A stretch of 32,823 nt of DNA from Halieaceae bacterium. Its GTDB lineage: Bacteria > Pseudomonadota > Gammaproteobacteria > Pseudomonadales > Halieaceae. This document shows positions 24,032 through 31,185 of this stretch, in pieces; position 1 is the first letter of the stretch; each line of letters starts with the position of its first letter. The DNA is taken from positions 5,139 to 37,961 of the forward strand of contig DPGN01000032.1 of assembly GCA_003523185.1 (NCBI GenBank), read 5' to 3'. The notes beneath the pieces are model-generated. The model worked only from the letters and a program-made list of their open reading frames with translations. It was not told where the DNA came from and did no database searches. Position numbers and translations under genes: made by a program.

Positions 24032-25792
24032 ATGAGCGATACGATTCAGTTAAAAAGCGAATACGAGGGAGCTGAGGTCTTCTCAAGCGAACCTCTTGTA
24101 GCTGTTCGCAATAACGTTATCTCGCCCATTGAGTGCGCCTACCTGATTGAACTTGCCAAACCGCATATTAAACGCGCAGGCGTGGTACTGGAGGAGGGTT
24201 TCAAACCCAGTGAGGGTCGAACCGGCTCCAACCATTGGCTCAAGTACGACGAAGATGATGTGGTCAAATCGATTGGCCAGCGAATCGCCGATATCGTTGG
24301 CCTGCCTCTAGAAAACGCCGAATCGATGCAAATTATCCACTACGGCCCCGAGCAGGAATACCGGCCGCATTTCGACGCCTTCAACCTGTCGCTCGCTCGA
24401 GGACAAAAAGCGGCGCAGTGGGGCGGGCAGCGGCTGGTTACCGCCTTGGTTTATCTAAATAAAGTCGAGGGTGGCGGTGCGACGCAGTTCCCAAAGTTGG
24501 GCATTACCGTCCCTGCCTCTCCCGGCCGGATGGTGATCTTTCACAACACCACGGAAGACATCAGTGGTCCCCACCCGCTCAGCCTTCACGCTGGCATGCC
24601 GGTGGAGGCGGGCGAGAAATGGGCCTTCAATCTGTGGTTCCGTCACCACGACACTCGGGAAATGTTCGACAAAGACAAAGCGCTACCTTCAGTCGCCTTT
24701 GATGCGGCAACCAGCACGGTCTCGGGTAGCGGAACGACAGACTCGCAAGCGGCTATTGATGGTGCTAAGGCCACTAGCCTGGAAAAAACCGCACCTACAC
24801 GATCAGACGCTGCCGACAACGTCGTATCAATTCAAGGCGAGAGCCTCAGGGTGCTGGCTAACCGGGCGGATGTCTTATGGCAGAAAGCCGTTAAAACACT
24901 GAAAGCGCGCGACAACCACTTCCCCGCAGTACACCTGAGCTACTGGGATAGCTACGGCAATAAGCCTCAACCGTCCGCACCCAATGGGTGGTCGGGTCCT
25001 CGTTTTAAAACGGTAGAGCGGAGCGTTCTCAACCCGCTGTCCGATGTGGGTAAGGTCGCGACAAAGATGAATGAACTTGGGTTTGCTCATCGCGTACCCA
25101 AGACCTATGCCTCGGTTCAGGATGCTCTCAATGAGCGACCCCAGGCCGACGAGCTATGGTTTATTCGCAGTCAGTTCCGCGGGGCCAATGACAAAACGCT
25201 TTGCCTACCCACGCCCATCATGGCGGCGGCGACGGTGCCCGGCGGACATATCTTACAAAAAGCCGTGGATGGGCTCGAGCTCATCGATCAGCACAAATTT
25301 ACAGCGCGCTTCTATATGGTTGCGGTGGGTGGTCAGTTAATGTGCTACGAAGACAGCGTCGTGTTTGTACACGGTGCGGCCTATGCGTCCAATGATGCTA
25401 ATCATGCATCGCAGGTGGATAACCGCAGCTACCGAGATGCGGGCTCCCATATCAAGTTAGTCCCCGGAAGCCAAACAATACATGCTGGCGGGCTTAACGA
25501 AGCGGCTAAAGCACTCGCTGCGGATATGACCGAGTTGTTGGACGAGGTGCTCAAGGCATCTGACGCAGGGGCCTCCGAGGAAAGCCCGTCCGAAGCCATC
25601 GCGTTCGCTGTACTTGCAATCGATACACTGCTTACGAAGTCGGGTGACCTCAAACTCCTGCGGATTCATACTTTCCCGAACTTCATCACCACAGCGCAAA
25701 TAGACGCCGATGTTCACGTCCCCCTCTTCGAGGACGTCCTGCGCGTCATGGCAGGCATGCCGAGCCGCAAGCTGGTAACTATCACTAAATAA
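24032..25792 (+). CDS. Fusion of 2OG-Fe(II) prolyl-4-hydroxylase-like domain with degenerate tubulin-tyrosine-ligase-like ATP-grasp domain
   Basis: 586-aa two-domain protein. Residues about 20-205 are a prolyl 4-hydroxylase-like Fe(II)/2-oxoglutarate oxygenase: GRTGSNHWL, MQIIHYGPEQEYRPHFDAF giving Fe ligands H113 and D115, GGGATQFP, and the third ligand H186 with the 2OG-binding K196 in HAGMPVEAGEKWAFNLW. A Ser/Thr/Ala/Asp-rich linker covers about 215-265. Residues about 295-575 look like a TTL-type ATP-grasp: WFIRSQFRG, ILQKAVDGLELIDQHKFTARFYMV (K422, R426), D531 and LKLLRIHTFPNF. In active TTL enzymes the last block is L-L-E-x-N; here it is R544 and H546, and the KFDLR aspartate is T424, so metal/ATP chemistry may be lost. 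No signal peptide or membrane helix. Neighbours (LysR upstream, glcB downstream) do not explain it. The first domain is well supported, the second by pattern only. Confidence 0.85.
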   Translation: MSDTIQLKSEYEGAEVFSSEPLVAVRNNVISPIECAYLIELAKPHIKRAGVVLEEGFKPSEGRTGSNHWLKYDEDDVVKSIGQRIADIVGLPLENAESMQIIHYGPEQEYRPHFDAFNLSLARGQKAAQWGGQRLVTALVYLNKVEGGGATQFPKLGITVPASPGRMVIFHNTTEDISGPHPLSLHAGMPVEAGEKWAFNLWFRHHDTREMFDKDKALPSVAFDAATSTVSGSGTTDSQAAIDGAKATSLEKTAPTRSDAADNVVSIQGESLRVLANRADVLWQKAVKTLKARDNHFPAVHLSYWDSYGNKPQPSAPNGWSGPRFKTVERSVLNPLSDVGKVATKMNELGFAHRVPKTYASVQDALNERPQADELWFIRSQFRGANDKTLCLPTPIMAAATVPGGHILQKAVDGLELIDQHKFTARFYMVAVGGQLMCYEDSVVFVHGAAYASNDANHASQVDNRSYRDAGSHIKLVPGSQTIHAGGLNEAAKALAADMTELLDEVLKASDAGASEESPSEAIAFAVLAIDTLLTKSGDLKLLRIHTFPNFITTAQIDADVHVPLFEDVLRVMAGMPSRKLVTITK

Positions 25793-25808
25793 AATCATTT
25801 TATGTACC

Positions 25809-25832
25809 ACCATCATTATTTTTTATGATGGT
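25809..25832. terminator. Perfect 8-bp inverted repeat after the hydroxylase/TTL gene (terminator-like)
   Basis: ACCATCAT-N8-ATGATGGT with loop TATTTTTT, 16 bp after the upstream stop codon and 84 bp before glcB. There is no T-tract after the 3' arm, so it may be an RNA-stabilising hairpin or an operator rather than an intrinsic terminator. Confidence 0.4.
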
Positions 25833-25868
25833 CATAAATCAGTCCGCTTCCACTCGACGTAACAACCA

Positions 25869-25888
25869 AACGAGAATGGCGATTCGTT
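25869..25888. promoter_or_regulatory. Dyad upstream of glcB
   Basis: AACGA-N10-TCGTT, ending 29 bp before the glcB ATG at 25917-25919. Position would suit an operator for malate synthase control, but the arms are only 5 bp and may be chance. Confidence 0.2.
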
Positions 25889-25916
25889 AATACGCCGACT
25901 TTATTGGGAGCACATC

Positions 25917-28082
25917 ATGTCAGCACGTATCGAATGCGCGGGACTTCAGGTCGATTCGGAAATCCACGCACTCCTTGAGAAGGAGATACTGCCTGGCACG
26001 GGCGTAGAACCCGCTGCTTTTTGGAGGGCCTTGGCGGATATTGTCAAAACATTCACGCCACGCAATCGCGAGCTTCTCGCTGTCCGCGATGAGATGCAGG
26101 CCAAGATCAGCGCTTGGCATAAAGCGAACCCCGGCGCGGATTATGACCGAGCGACCTACAAAGCCATGCTCGAAGACATTGGCTATTTGTTACCACAACC
26201 TGCTCCTTTCAAAATCGCAACCCAAAACGTAGACCCTGAAATTGCAGAGATCGCAGGACCACAGCTTGTCGTCCCTGTGATGAACGCACGCTACGCGCTC
26301 AACGCGGCCAATGCTCGCTGGGGCTCTCTCTACGATGCGCTTTATGGCACCGACGTAATCTCCGAAGAAGACGGCGCTGTCCGCGCCGGCGCTTACAACC
26401 CGGTTCGTGGTCACAAAGTCATCGAGTGGGCACGCGGCTTCCTCGACGCACACTTCCCGCTCAATCAGGGCAGTCATAAGCAAGCCGCCCACTACACCAT
26501 CGTTGACGGCGATCTGCTGATTAACCAGATTGATGGCAGCCTAAGCATGCTCGCCCAGCCCGATCAGTTTGTTGGTTTCACCGGTGATGCAGACGATCCC
26601 TCCGGTGTGCTGCTTAAGCACAATGGACTGCATGCGGAGATACAAATTGACCGCGAACATGCAGTAGGAAGTACCGATGCCGCAGGCGTCAAAGATATTT
26701 GCCTTGAGTCGGCGCTTACGACCATTCAGGACTGTGAGGACTCAGTCGCAGCGGTTGACGCGGAAGACAAGACCGTTGTTTACCGCAACTGGCTCGGTTT
26801 AATGCGTGGTGACTTGAGCGAAAGCTTCAACAAAGGCGGCCAAACACTGACACGAAGCCTCAATGCCGACCGTGTGTTCACATCACCCAACGGGGAGAGC
26901 TTCAGCCTACCGGGCCGCAGCCTCATGTTCGTGCGCAACGTCGGGCATTTGATGACCAACCCTGCCATTTTGGATAGCGAGGGCAACGAAATCTTCGAGG
27001 GCATCATGGATGCGCTGTTCACTACAGCTTGCTCGCTTCACGACCTCAGAGGCGCCAGTAAAGGCGGCAACTCTCGAACCGGCTCCATGTACATCGTGAA
27101 GCCGAAGATGCACGGGCCCGATGAAGTCAGCATGACGGTCGACCTGTTTGCCGCGGTTGAAGACGCTTTTGGCCTGCCACGCAACACCCTCAAAGTAGGC
27201 ATCATGGATGAGGAGCGTCGGACAAGCGTGAACCTTGCGGAATGCATCCGCCGCGCCTCGGAACGTGTGGTGTTCATCAACACGGGATTCCTTGATCGCA
27301 CCGGCGACGAAATCCATACCAGCATGGAAGCAGGCCCCATGGTGGCTAAGACCGACATGAAAGGTGAGCTGTGGATTAATGCCTACGAGGATTGGAACGT
27401 CGACACCGGCCTCAACTGTGGACTCCGCGGTAAAGCGCAGATCGGTAAAGGCATGTGGGCCATGCCCGACCTTATGCAAGCGATGATCGACACCAAACTT
27501 GGGCACCCCAAAGCCGGCGCTAACTGTGCCTGGGTACCCTCGCCTACCGCAGCGACGCTTCATGCGACGCACTATCACGATGTTTCAGTCAGTAAGATTC
27601 AAGCAGAGCTTGAGGGAACCCAGCGCCGCAGTGTCGATGACATCCTCACCATCCCATTAGGCGACTGCAGTAAATTGTCATCCGAAGAAATCCAGCGAGA
27701 GCTCGATAACAACGTTCAGGGCATGTTGGGCTATGTGGTTCGTTGGGTCGACCAAGGCGTGGGCTGTTCCAAAGTCCCCGACATCAACAACGTGGGACTG
27801 ATGGAAGACAGAGCAACACTCAGAATTTCAAGCCAGCACATTGCCAACTGGTTACACCACGGGGTGATCACCGAGGATCAGTTCAAAGAATCAATGCTGA
27901 GGATGGCGGGTGTGGTAGACAGCCAGAATGCGGCAGATCCCAGCTATAAGCCGATGGTGGTTGACGGTCAGCCACAGGGCAATGCGTTTCATGCGGCTTG
28001 CAGGCTCGTTCACGACGGGGGTTCAGAGCCCAGCGGATATACCGAGCCGCGACTTCATACATCTCGAAGACTTTCAAAATAA
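25917..28082 (+). CDS. glcB: Malate synthase G
   Basis: Condenses acetyl-CoA with glyoxylate to malate (glyoxylate shunt or glycolate use). 721 aa, the single-chain G isoform length (723 in E. coli). Family stretches: NARYALNAANARWGSLYDALYGTDVI, RGHKVIEWARGFLD, ESALTTIQDCEDSVAAVDAEDK, GRSLMFVRNVGHLMTNPAI, SRTGSMYIVKPKMHGPDEV, VGIMDEERRTSVNL, and the active-site region NTGFLDRTGDEIHTSMEAGPM. ATG start with GGGAG 6 nt upstream. Neither isocitrate lyase nor glycolate oxidase genes are adjacent. Two small dyads lie in the 124-bp leader. No anomaly seen. Confidence 0.97.
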   Translation: MSARIECAGLQVDSEIHALLEKEILPGTGVEPAAFWRALADIVKTFTPRNRELLAVRDEMQAKISAWHKANPGADYDRATYKAMLEDIGYLLPQPAPFKIATQNVDPEIAEIAGPQLVVPVMNARYALNAANARWGSLYDALYGTDVISEEDGAVRAGAYNPVRGHKVIEWARGFLDAHFPLNQGSHKQAAHYTIVDGDLLINQIDGSLSMLAQPDQFVGFTGDADDPSGVLLKHNGLHAEIQIDREHAVGSTDAAGVKDICLESALTTIQDCEDSVAAVDAEDKTVVYRNWLGLMRGDLSESFNKGGQTLTRSLNADRVFTSPNGESFSLPGRSLMFVRNVGHLMTNPAILDSEGNEIFEGIMDALFTTACSLHDLRGASKGGNSRTGSMYIVKPKMHGPDEVSMTVDLFAAVEDAFGLPRNTLKVGIMDEERRTSVNLAECIRRASERVVFINTGFLDRTGDEIHTSMEAGPMVAKTDMKGELWINAYEDWNVDTGLNCGLRGKAQIGKGMWAMPDLMQAMIDTKLGHPKAGANCAWVPSPTAATLHATHYHDVSVSKIQAELEGTQRRSVDDILTIPLGDCSKLSSEEIQRELDNNVQGMLGYVVRWVDQGVGCSKVPDINNVGLMEDRATLRISSQHIANWLHHGVITEDQFKESMLRMAGVVDSQNAADPSYKPMVVDGQPQGNAFHAACRLVHDGGSEPSGYTEPRLHTSRRLSK

Positions 28083-28112
28083 AGTTTTGTCTCCGCATCT
28101 TTATGCTCGACT

Positions 28113-28131
28113 GGGTGATGTAATATCACCC
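28113..28131 (+). promoter_or_regulatory. Perfect 7-bp hairpin abutting the pilD start codon
   Basis: GGGTGAT-GTAAT-ATCACCC ends one base before the pilD ATG (28133). The only purine-rich ribosome-site candidate lies inside the 5' arm. A six-codon reading frame (ATG at 28103, stop TAA at 28121-28123) ends inside the hairpin loop. Seen directly; translational control or an operator role is inference. Confidence 0.4.
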
Positions 28132-28132
28132 A

Positions 28133-28990
28133 ATGGATCCACTTGAAGAACTTATCCGAGCCCAACCGGGCTTAAGCATCTCGCTCACTATCCTCGGTTT
28201 TGTTGTCGGTAGCTTTTTAAACGTCGTCATTTACCGGCTCCCAAAAATGATGGAAGCGCAGTGGCAGCGAGACTATGCCCAATTCAGTGGTGAAGTATCG
28301 GAAGTGTCAGAAAAGCTCTCCCTCGCGTTCCCGGGGTCGCGCTGTCCACACTGCGGTGCGGCAATAAAAGCAACGCAGAATATTCCCGTAATAAGTTACC
28401 TTGCACTAGGCGGGAAGTGCGCCTCCTGCAAAGCGCCGATTTCGGTTCGCTACCCAGTCGTGGAGGCACTTACTGCCCTTCTTTGGGTGCTATGCGGTCT
28501 CCAGTTTGGAGTGAGTAATGCCTTGGCGGGCGCCATGCTTCTTACGTCCGTTCTCGTTGTTCTCACCGCCATTGATCTCGATCATCAGCTTCTTCCCGAT
28601 AGCCTCACATTACCCCTAGTGTGGATAGGACTGCTGCTCAACATTGATAACACCTTTGTATCACTTGAGAGCGCTGTCCTAGGCGCTGTCTTTGGTTACC
28701 TATGTCTGTGGTCGGTTTTTTGGCTCTTCAAAATTGCCACTGGTAAGGAGGGCATGGGCCATGGGGACTTCAAGTTGCTCGCTGCATTGGGTGCGTGGTT
28801 CGGTTTGGCCGCCTTGCCTACCATCGTTTTACTATCTTCAGTCGTTGGTGCCCTTCTGGGTGTCGCCTTGATTGTCACGGGTAAGCAAGACCGCGAGACA
28901 CCGATGCCATTTGGACCCTTCCTTGCGGGTGCAGGGCTCATTCATTTGTTTTATCCCAATGTGCTTCTTACTTGGGTAACAGGGGCCTAG
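28133..28990 (+). CDS. pilD: Prepilin peptidase / N-methyltransferase
   Basis: Inner-membrane aspartic peptidase that cleaves type IV prepilin or type II secretion pseudopilin leaders and methylates the new N-terminus. 285 aa. Zinc-binding cysteines C71, C74, C96, C99 (CPHCG and CASCK) sit in the cytoplasmic N-terminal domain after LGFVVGSFLNVVIYRLP. Catalytic aspartates are in AIDLDHQLLPD (about D148) and GHGDFKLLAALGAW. Seven or eight membrane helices. An in-frame stop at 28121 fixes the start at 28133. pilB and pilC, usually upstream, are absent; glcB is there instead. coaE follows with a 4-bp gap. Confidence 0.95.
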   Translation: MDPLEELIRAQPGLSISLTILGFVVGSFLNVVIYRLPKMMEAQWQRDYAQFSGEVSEVSEKLSLAFPGSRCPHCGAAIKATQNIPVISYLALGGKCASCKAPISVRYPVVEALTALLWVLCGLQFGVSNALAGAMLLTSVLVVLTAIDLDHQLLPDSLTLPLVWIGLLLNIDNTFVSLESAVLGAVFGYLCLWSVFWLFKIATGKEGMGHGDFKLLAALGAWFGLAALPTIVLLSSVVGALLGVALIVTGKQDRETPMPFGPFLAGAGLIHLFYPNVLLTWVTGA

Positions 28991-28994
28991 CCGC

Positions 28995-29603
28995 ATGTTC
29001 GTGGTAGGCATTACGGGGGGCATCGGTAGCGGCAAGTCTGCGGTAACCGATCATCTCGAAACATTAGGGATTGCTGTTGTCGACGCGGATAAGGTTGCGC
29101 GTGTGGTGGTTGAACCGGGCACTAGCGGGCTGGCGGCCATTGCCGATCACTTTGGTACGGACATATTGCTCGCGGACGGTAGTCTCGACCGTGCTGCTCT
29201 AAGAAAAATTGTCTTCGACAATCCCGACGAGAGAAAGGTGCTGGAGGGCATCACTCACCCTCGCATTCGAGAGGAAATCGCAAGACAGCTGATGGAAGCG
29301 AGCTCTTCCTACGTGGTTCTGTCGTCACCACTCCTATTGGAGAGTGGCCAGAACACATTCGCGGACTACGTTGTCGTCGTAGACGTACCTGAAGAGGTCC
29401 AGCTGAAGAGAACCATGGCGCGCGACGACAACACCGAGGCACTGGTAAAGCAAATAATGGCAGCGCAGCTCGATCGGCAAACACGCCTATCACGGGCAGA
29501 TACTTCGATTATGAATGATGGGAGCCTAGAAGCGCTTTATGAGCGTGTTGAAAAACTGCACGACGACTTACTGGCAAGAGCCAGGGCGGCGTTAGGCGAG
29601 TAG
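28995..29603 (+). CDS. coaE: Dephospho-CoA kinase
   Basis: ATP-dependent phosphorylation of dephospho-CoA, last step of CoA synthesis. 202 aa. P-loop GITGGIGSGKSAV at the N-terminus, VVDADKVARVVVEPG (substrate aspartate), ITHPRIREEI, SSPLLLESG and VVVVDVPEEVQLKRTMARD are family signatures. ATG start with AGGGG about 10 nt upstream. Probably co-transcribed with pilD; yacG (zinc-binding gyrase inhibitor), commonly next, is absent. Its 3' end overlaps the convergent mutT by 12 bp. Confidence 0.96.
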   Translation: MFVVGITGGIGSGKSAVTDHLETLGIAVVDADKVARVVVEPGTSGLAAIADHFGTDILLADGSLDRAALRKIVFDNPDERKVLEGITHPRIREEIARQLMEASSSYVVLSSPLLLESGQNTFADYVVVVDVPEEVQLKRTMARDDNTEALVKQIMAAQLDRQTRLSRADTSIMNDGSLEALYERVEKLHDDLLARARAALGE

Positions 29604-29990
29604 CGCTTTTACCCGCAACATAATCTCCGCGTTCGCTTCAGGCACCTGAAACTCATCGAGCGAGCCGGCATCCACCCAGGCTAACGGCTGCCCTTCTGCA
29701 CCATGGGGCTCTCCGTTCCAGTCTTTCACTTGGTGTACATCGAGCAAGACCTGCTTTTCCCCGTAGTCATGGCTCACGGTCATAAGCGGAACCGTCTCAC
29801 CAATGCGGGTACCAAGCTCTTCCTCAAGCTCACGCGCCAGTGCGGTTTGCACGGACTCCCCTACTTCCACTTTGCCTCCGGGAAATTCCCAGTAGCCCGC
29901 AAGATGGGTACCTTTCAGGCGCCGCGTAAGGAGCACGCAGCCTTTTGAATCAATCAGTACACCGACCGCCACATGGATGCGACTCGCCAT
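29592..29990 (-). CDS. mutT: 8-oxo-dGTP diphosphatase (MutT, Nudix)
   Basis: Hydrolyses oxidised guanine nucleotides such as 8-oxo-dGTP, preventing A:T to C:G transversions. 132 aa, near the 129 aa of E. coli MutT. The Nudix box GX5EX7REUXEEXGU is complete at residues 39-61 (GGKVEVGES to RELEEELGT). Preceding FPGGK and the N-terminal HVAVGVLID are typical. The ATG shares a base with the argJ stop (TGATG), so it belongs to a secA-argJ-mutT unit. Confidence 0.95.
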   Translation of the reverse strand: MASRIHVAVGVLIDSKGCVLLTRRLKGTHLAGYWEFPGGKVEVGESVQTALARELEEELGTRIGETVPLMTVSHDYGEKQVLLDVHQVKDWNGEPHGAEGQPLAWVDAGSLDEFQVPEANAEIMLRVKALLA

Positions 29991-31183
29991 CAGGTGCGGT
30001 ACTCGGCGTTTATCTTGACGTAGTCGTAGGAGAAGTCAGTCGTCCAGATCGTCGCAGTCTCATTGCCACGGGCCAGGTTAATTGAAATCAGTAGATCCTC
30101 AGGTGCCATGGCGGCAACGCCGGCCTGCTCGGTATAACTCTCAGCCCGGGCACCGTTCTCGGCAATCAGCACCCCGTTGATGGAGAGCGAGACCGCATCA
30201 ACATCCAGGTCCTCTAGCCCAGCACGTCCAATGGCAGCGAGGATGCGTCCCCAGTTAGGGTCTGAAGCAAACAGCGCTGTCTTCACCAAGGGAGAATGCG
30301 CGACTGTCCGTGCTACCGAATCCGCCTCTGCGACGCTTGTTGCACCTGAGACCTCAATGGCAACAAACTTCGTCGCTCCCTCACCATCGCGCACAATGTC
30401 CTGTGCTAACTCAGTCGCCAGCTCAGTCAGCGCTGACTGAAAGGCTTGTGCCTCGTCAGCCGTGGTGGGCGAAATCATAAACTCAGAGTGGCCAGTGGCC
30501 GTTAAAGTCACCGCATCGTTCGTGCTGGTATCACCATCAACCGTAATCCGGTTAAAGCTAAGATTGACCGCGGCGCGCAACATGCCGTCCAGCATTGTCG
30601 GTGGGACGGCGGCGTCCGTTGCGATAAACCCCAGCATGGTCGCCATGTTGGGCTGAATCATCCCCGACCCCTTACTCATCCCTACAATCCGGCAGGATTG
30701 GCCATTCACCTCAACTGTTTTCACTCGCAGTTTTGGTCGCGTATCAGTGGTCATGATGGCCCGAGCGGCACGCCCCCAATTTACCTCGGACAAATCAGCC
30801 ATGGCCTCAGGTAAAGCAACTTCAATCTTTTCTACTGGCAGTAACTCACCAATCACACCGGTGGAGAAAGGCAATACACGAGTGGGAACGTCATTAGCCA
30901 GTTTGGCAACCGCGGCGCAGCTCGCCTCACAGGCGTCCATACCAGGCTTACCGGTACCGGCGTTGGCATTGCCTGAATTGATGAGGATGTAACGCGCGTC
31001 CTGACTAACGTTATTGCGCTCCGCGACCACCACGGGTGCCGCGCGAAACGCATTTAAGGTAAAGACCGCCGCCGTCGAACTTCCCTCGGCGAACTCGATC
31101 AGCGTCAGATCATCACGGCCTTCATATTTGATGCCCGCTTGCGCAACCCCGAGCCGAACGCCCGGGATAGAAAACTCGCTCAT
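29990..31183 (-). CDS. argJ: Bifunctional ornithine acetyltransferase / N-acetylglutamate synthase
   Basis: Arginine-synthesis enzyme that transfers acetyl from N-acetylornithine to glutamate (and, if bifunctional, acetylates glutamate from acetyl-CoA). 397 aa. The self-cleavage site is MATMLGF with T182 as the new nucleophile; upstream KGSGMIQPN and downstream RITVDGDTSTNDAV are diagnostic, and SDPNWGRILAAIGRAG and the C-terminal YVKINAEYRT are typical. Whether it is mono- or bifunctional cannot be told from sequence. ATG start 2 bp after the secA stop. Confidence 0.96.
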   Translation of the reverse strand: MSEFSIPGVRLGVAQAGIKYEGRDDLTLIEFAEGSSTAAVFTLNAFRAAPVVVAERNNVSQDARYILINSGNANAGTGKPGMDACEASCAAVAKLANDVPTRVLPFSTGVIGELLPVEKIEVALPEAMADLSEVNWGRAARAIMTTDTRPKLRVKTVEVNGQSCRIVGMSKGSGMIQPNMATMLGFIATDAAVPPTMLDGMLRAAVNLSFNRITVDGDTSTNDAVTLTATGHSEFMISPTTADEAQAFQSALTELATELAQDIVRDGEGATKFVAIEVSGATSVAEADSVARTVAHSPLVKTALFASDPNWGRILAAIGRAGLEDLDVDAVSLSINGVLIAENGARAESYTEQAGVAAMAPEDLLISINLARGNETATIWTTDFSYDYVKINAEYRT

Positions 31184-31185
31184 AC

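Noticed and set aside
26907..27578. 223-codon open frame antisense to glcB
   Set aside because: It lies wholly inside malate synthase G on the opposite strand, its translation shows no recognisable motif, and glcB is intact and strongly conserved.
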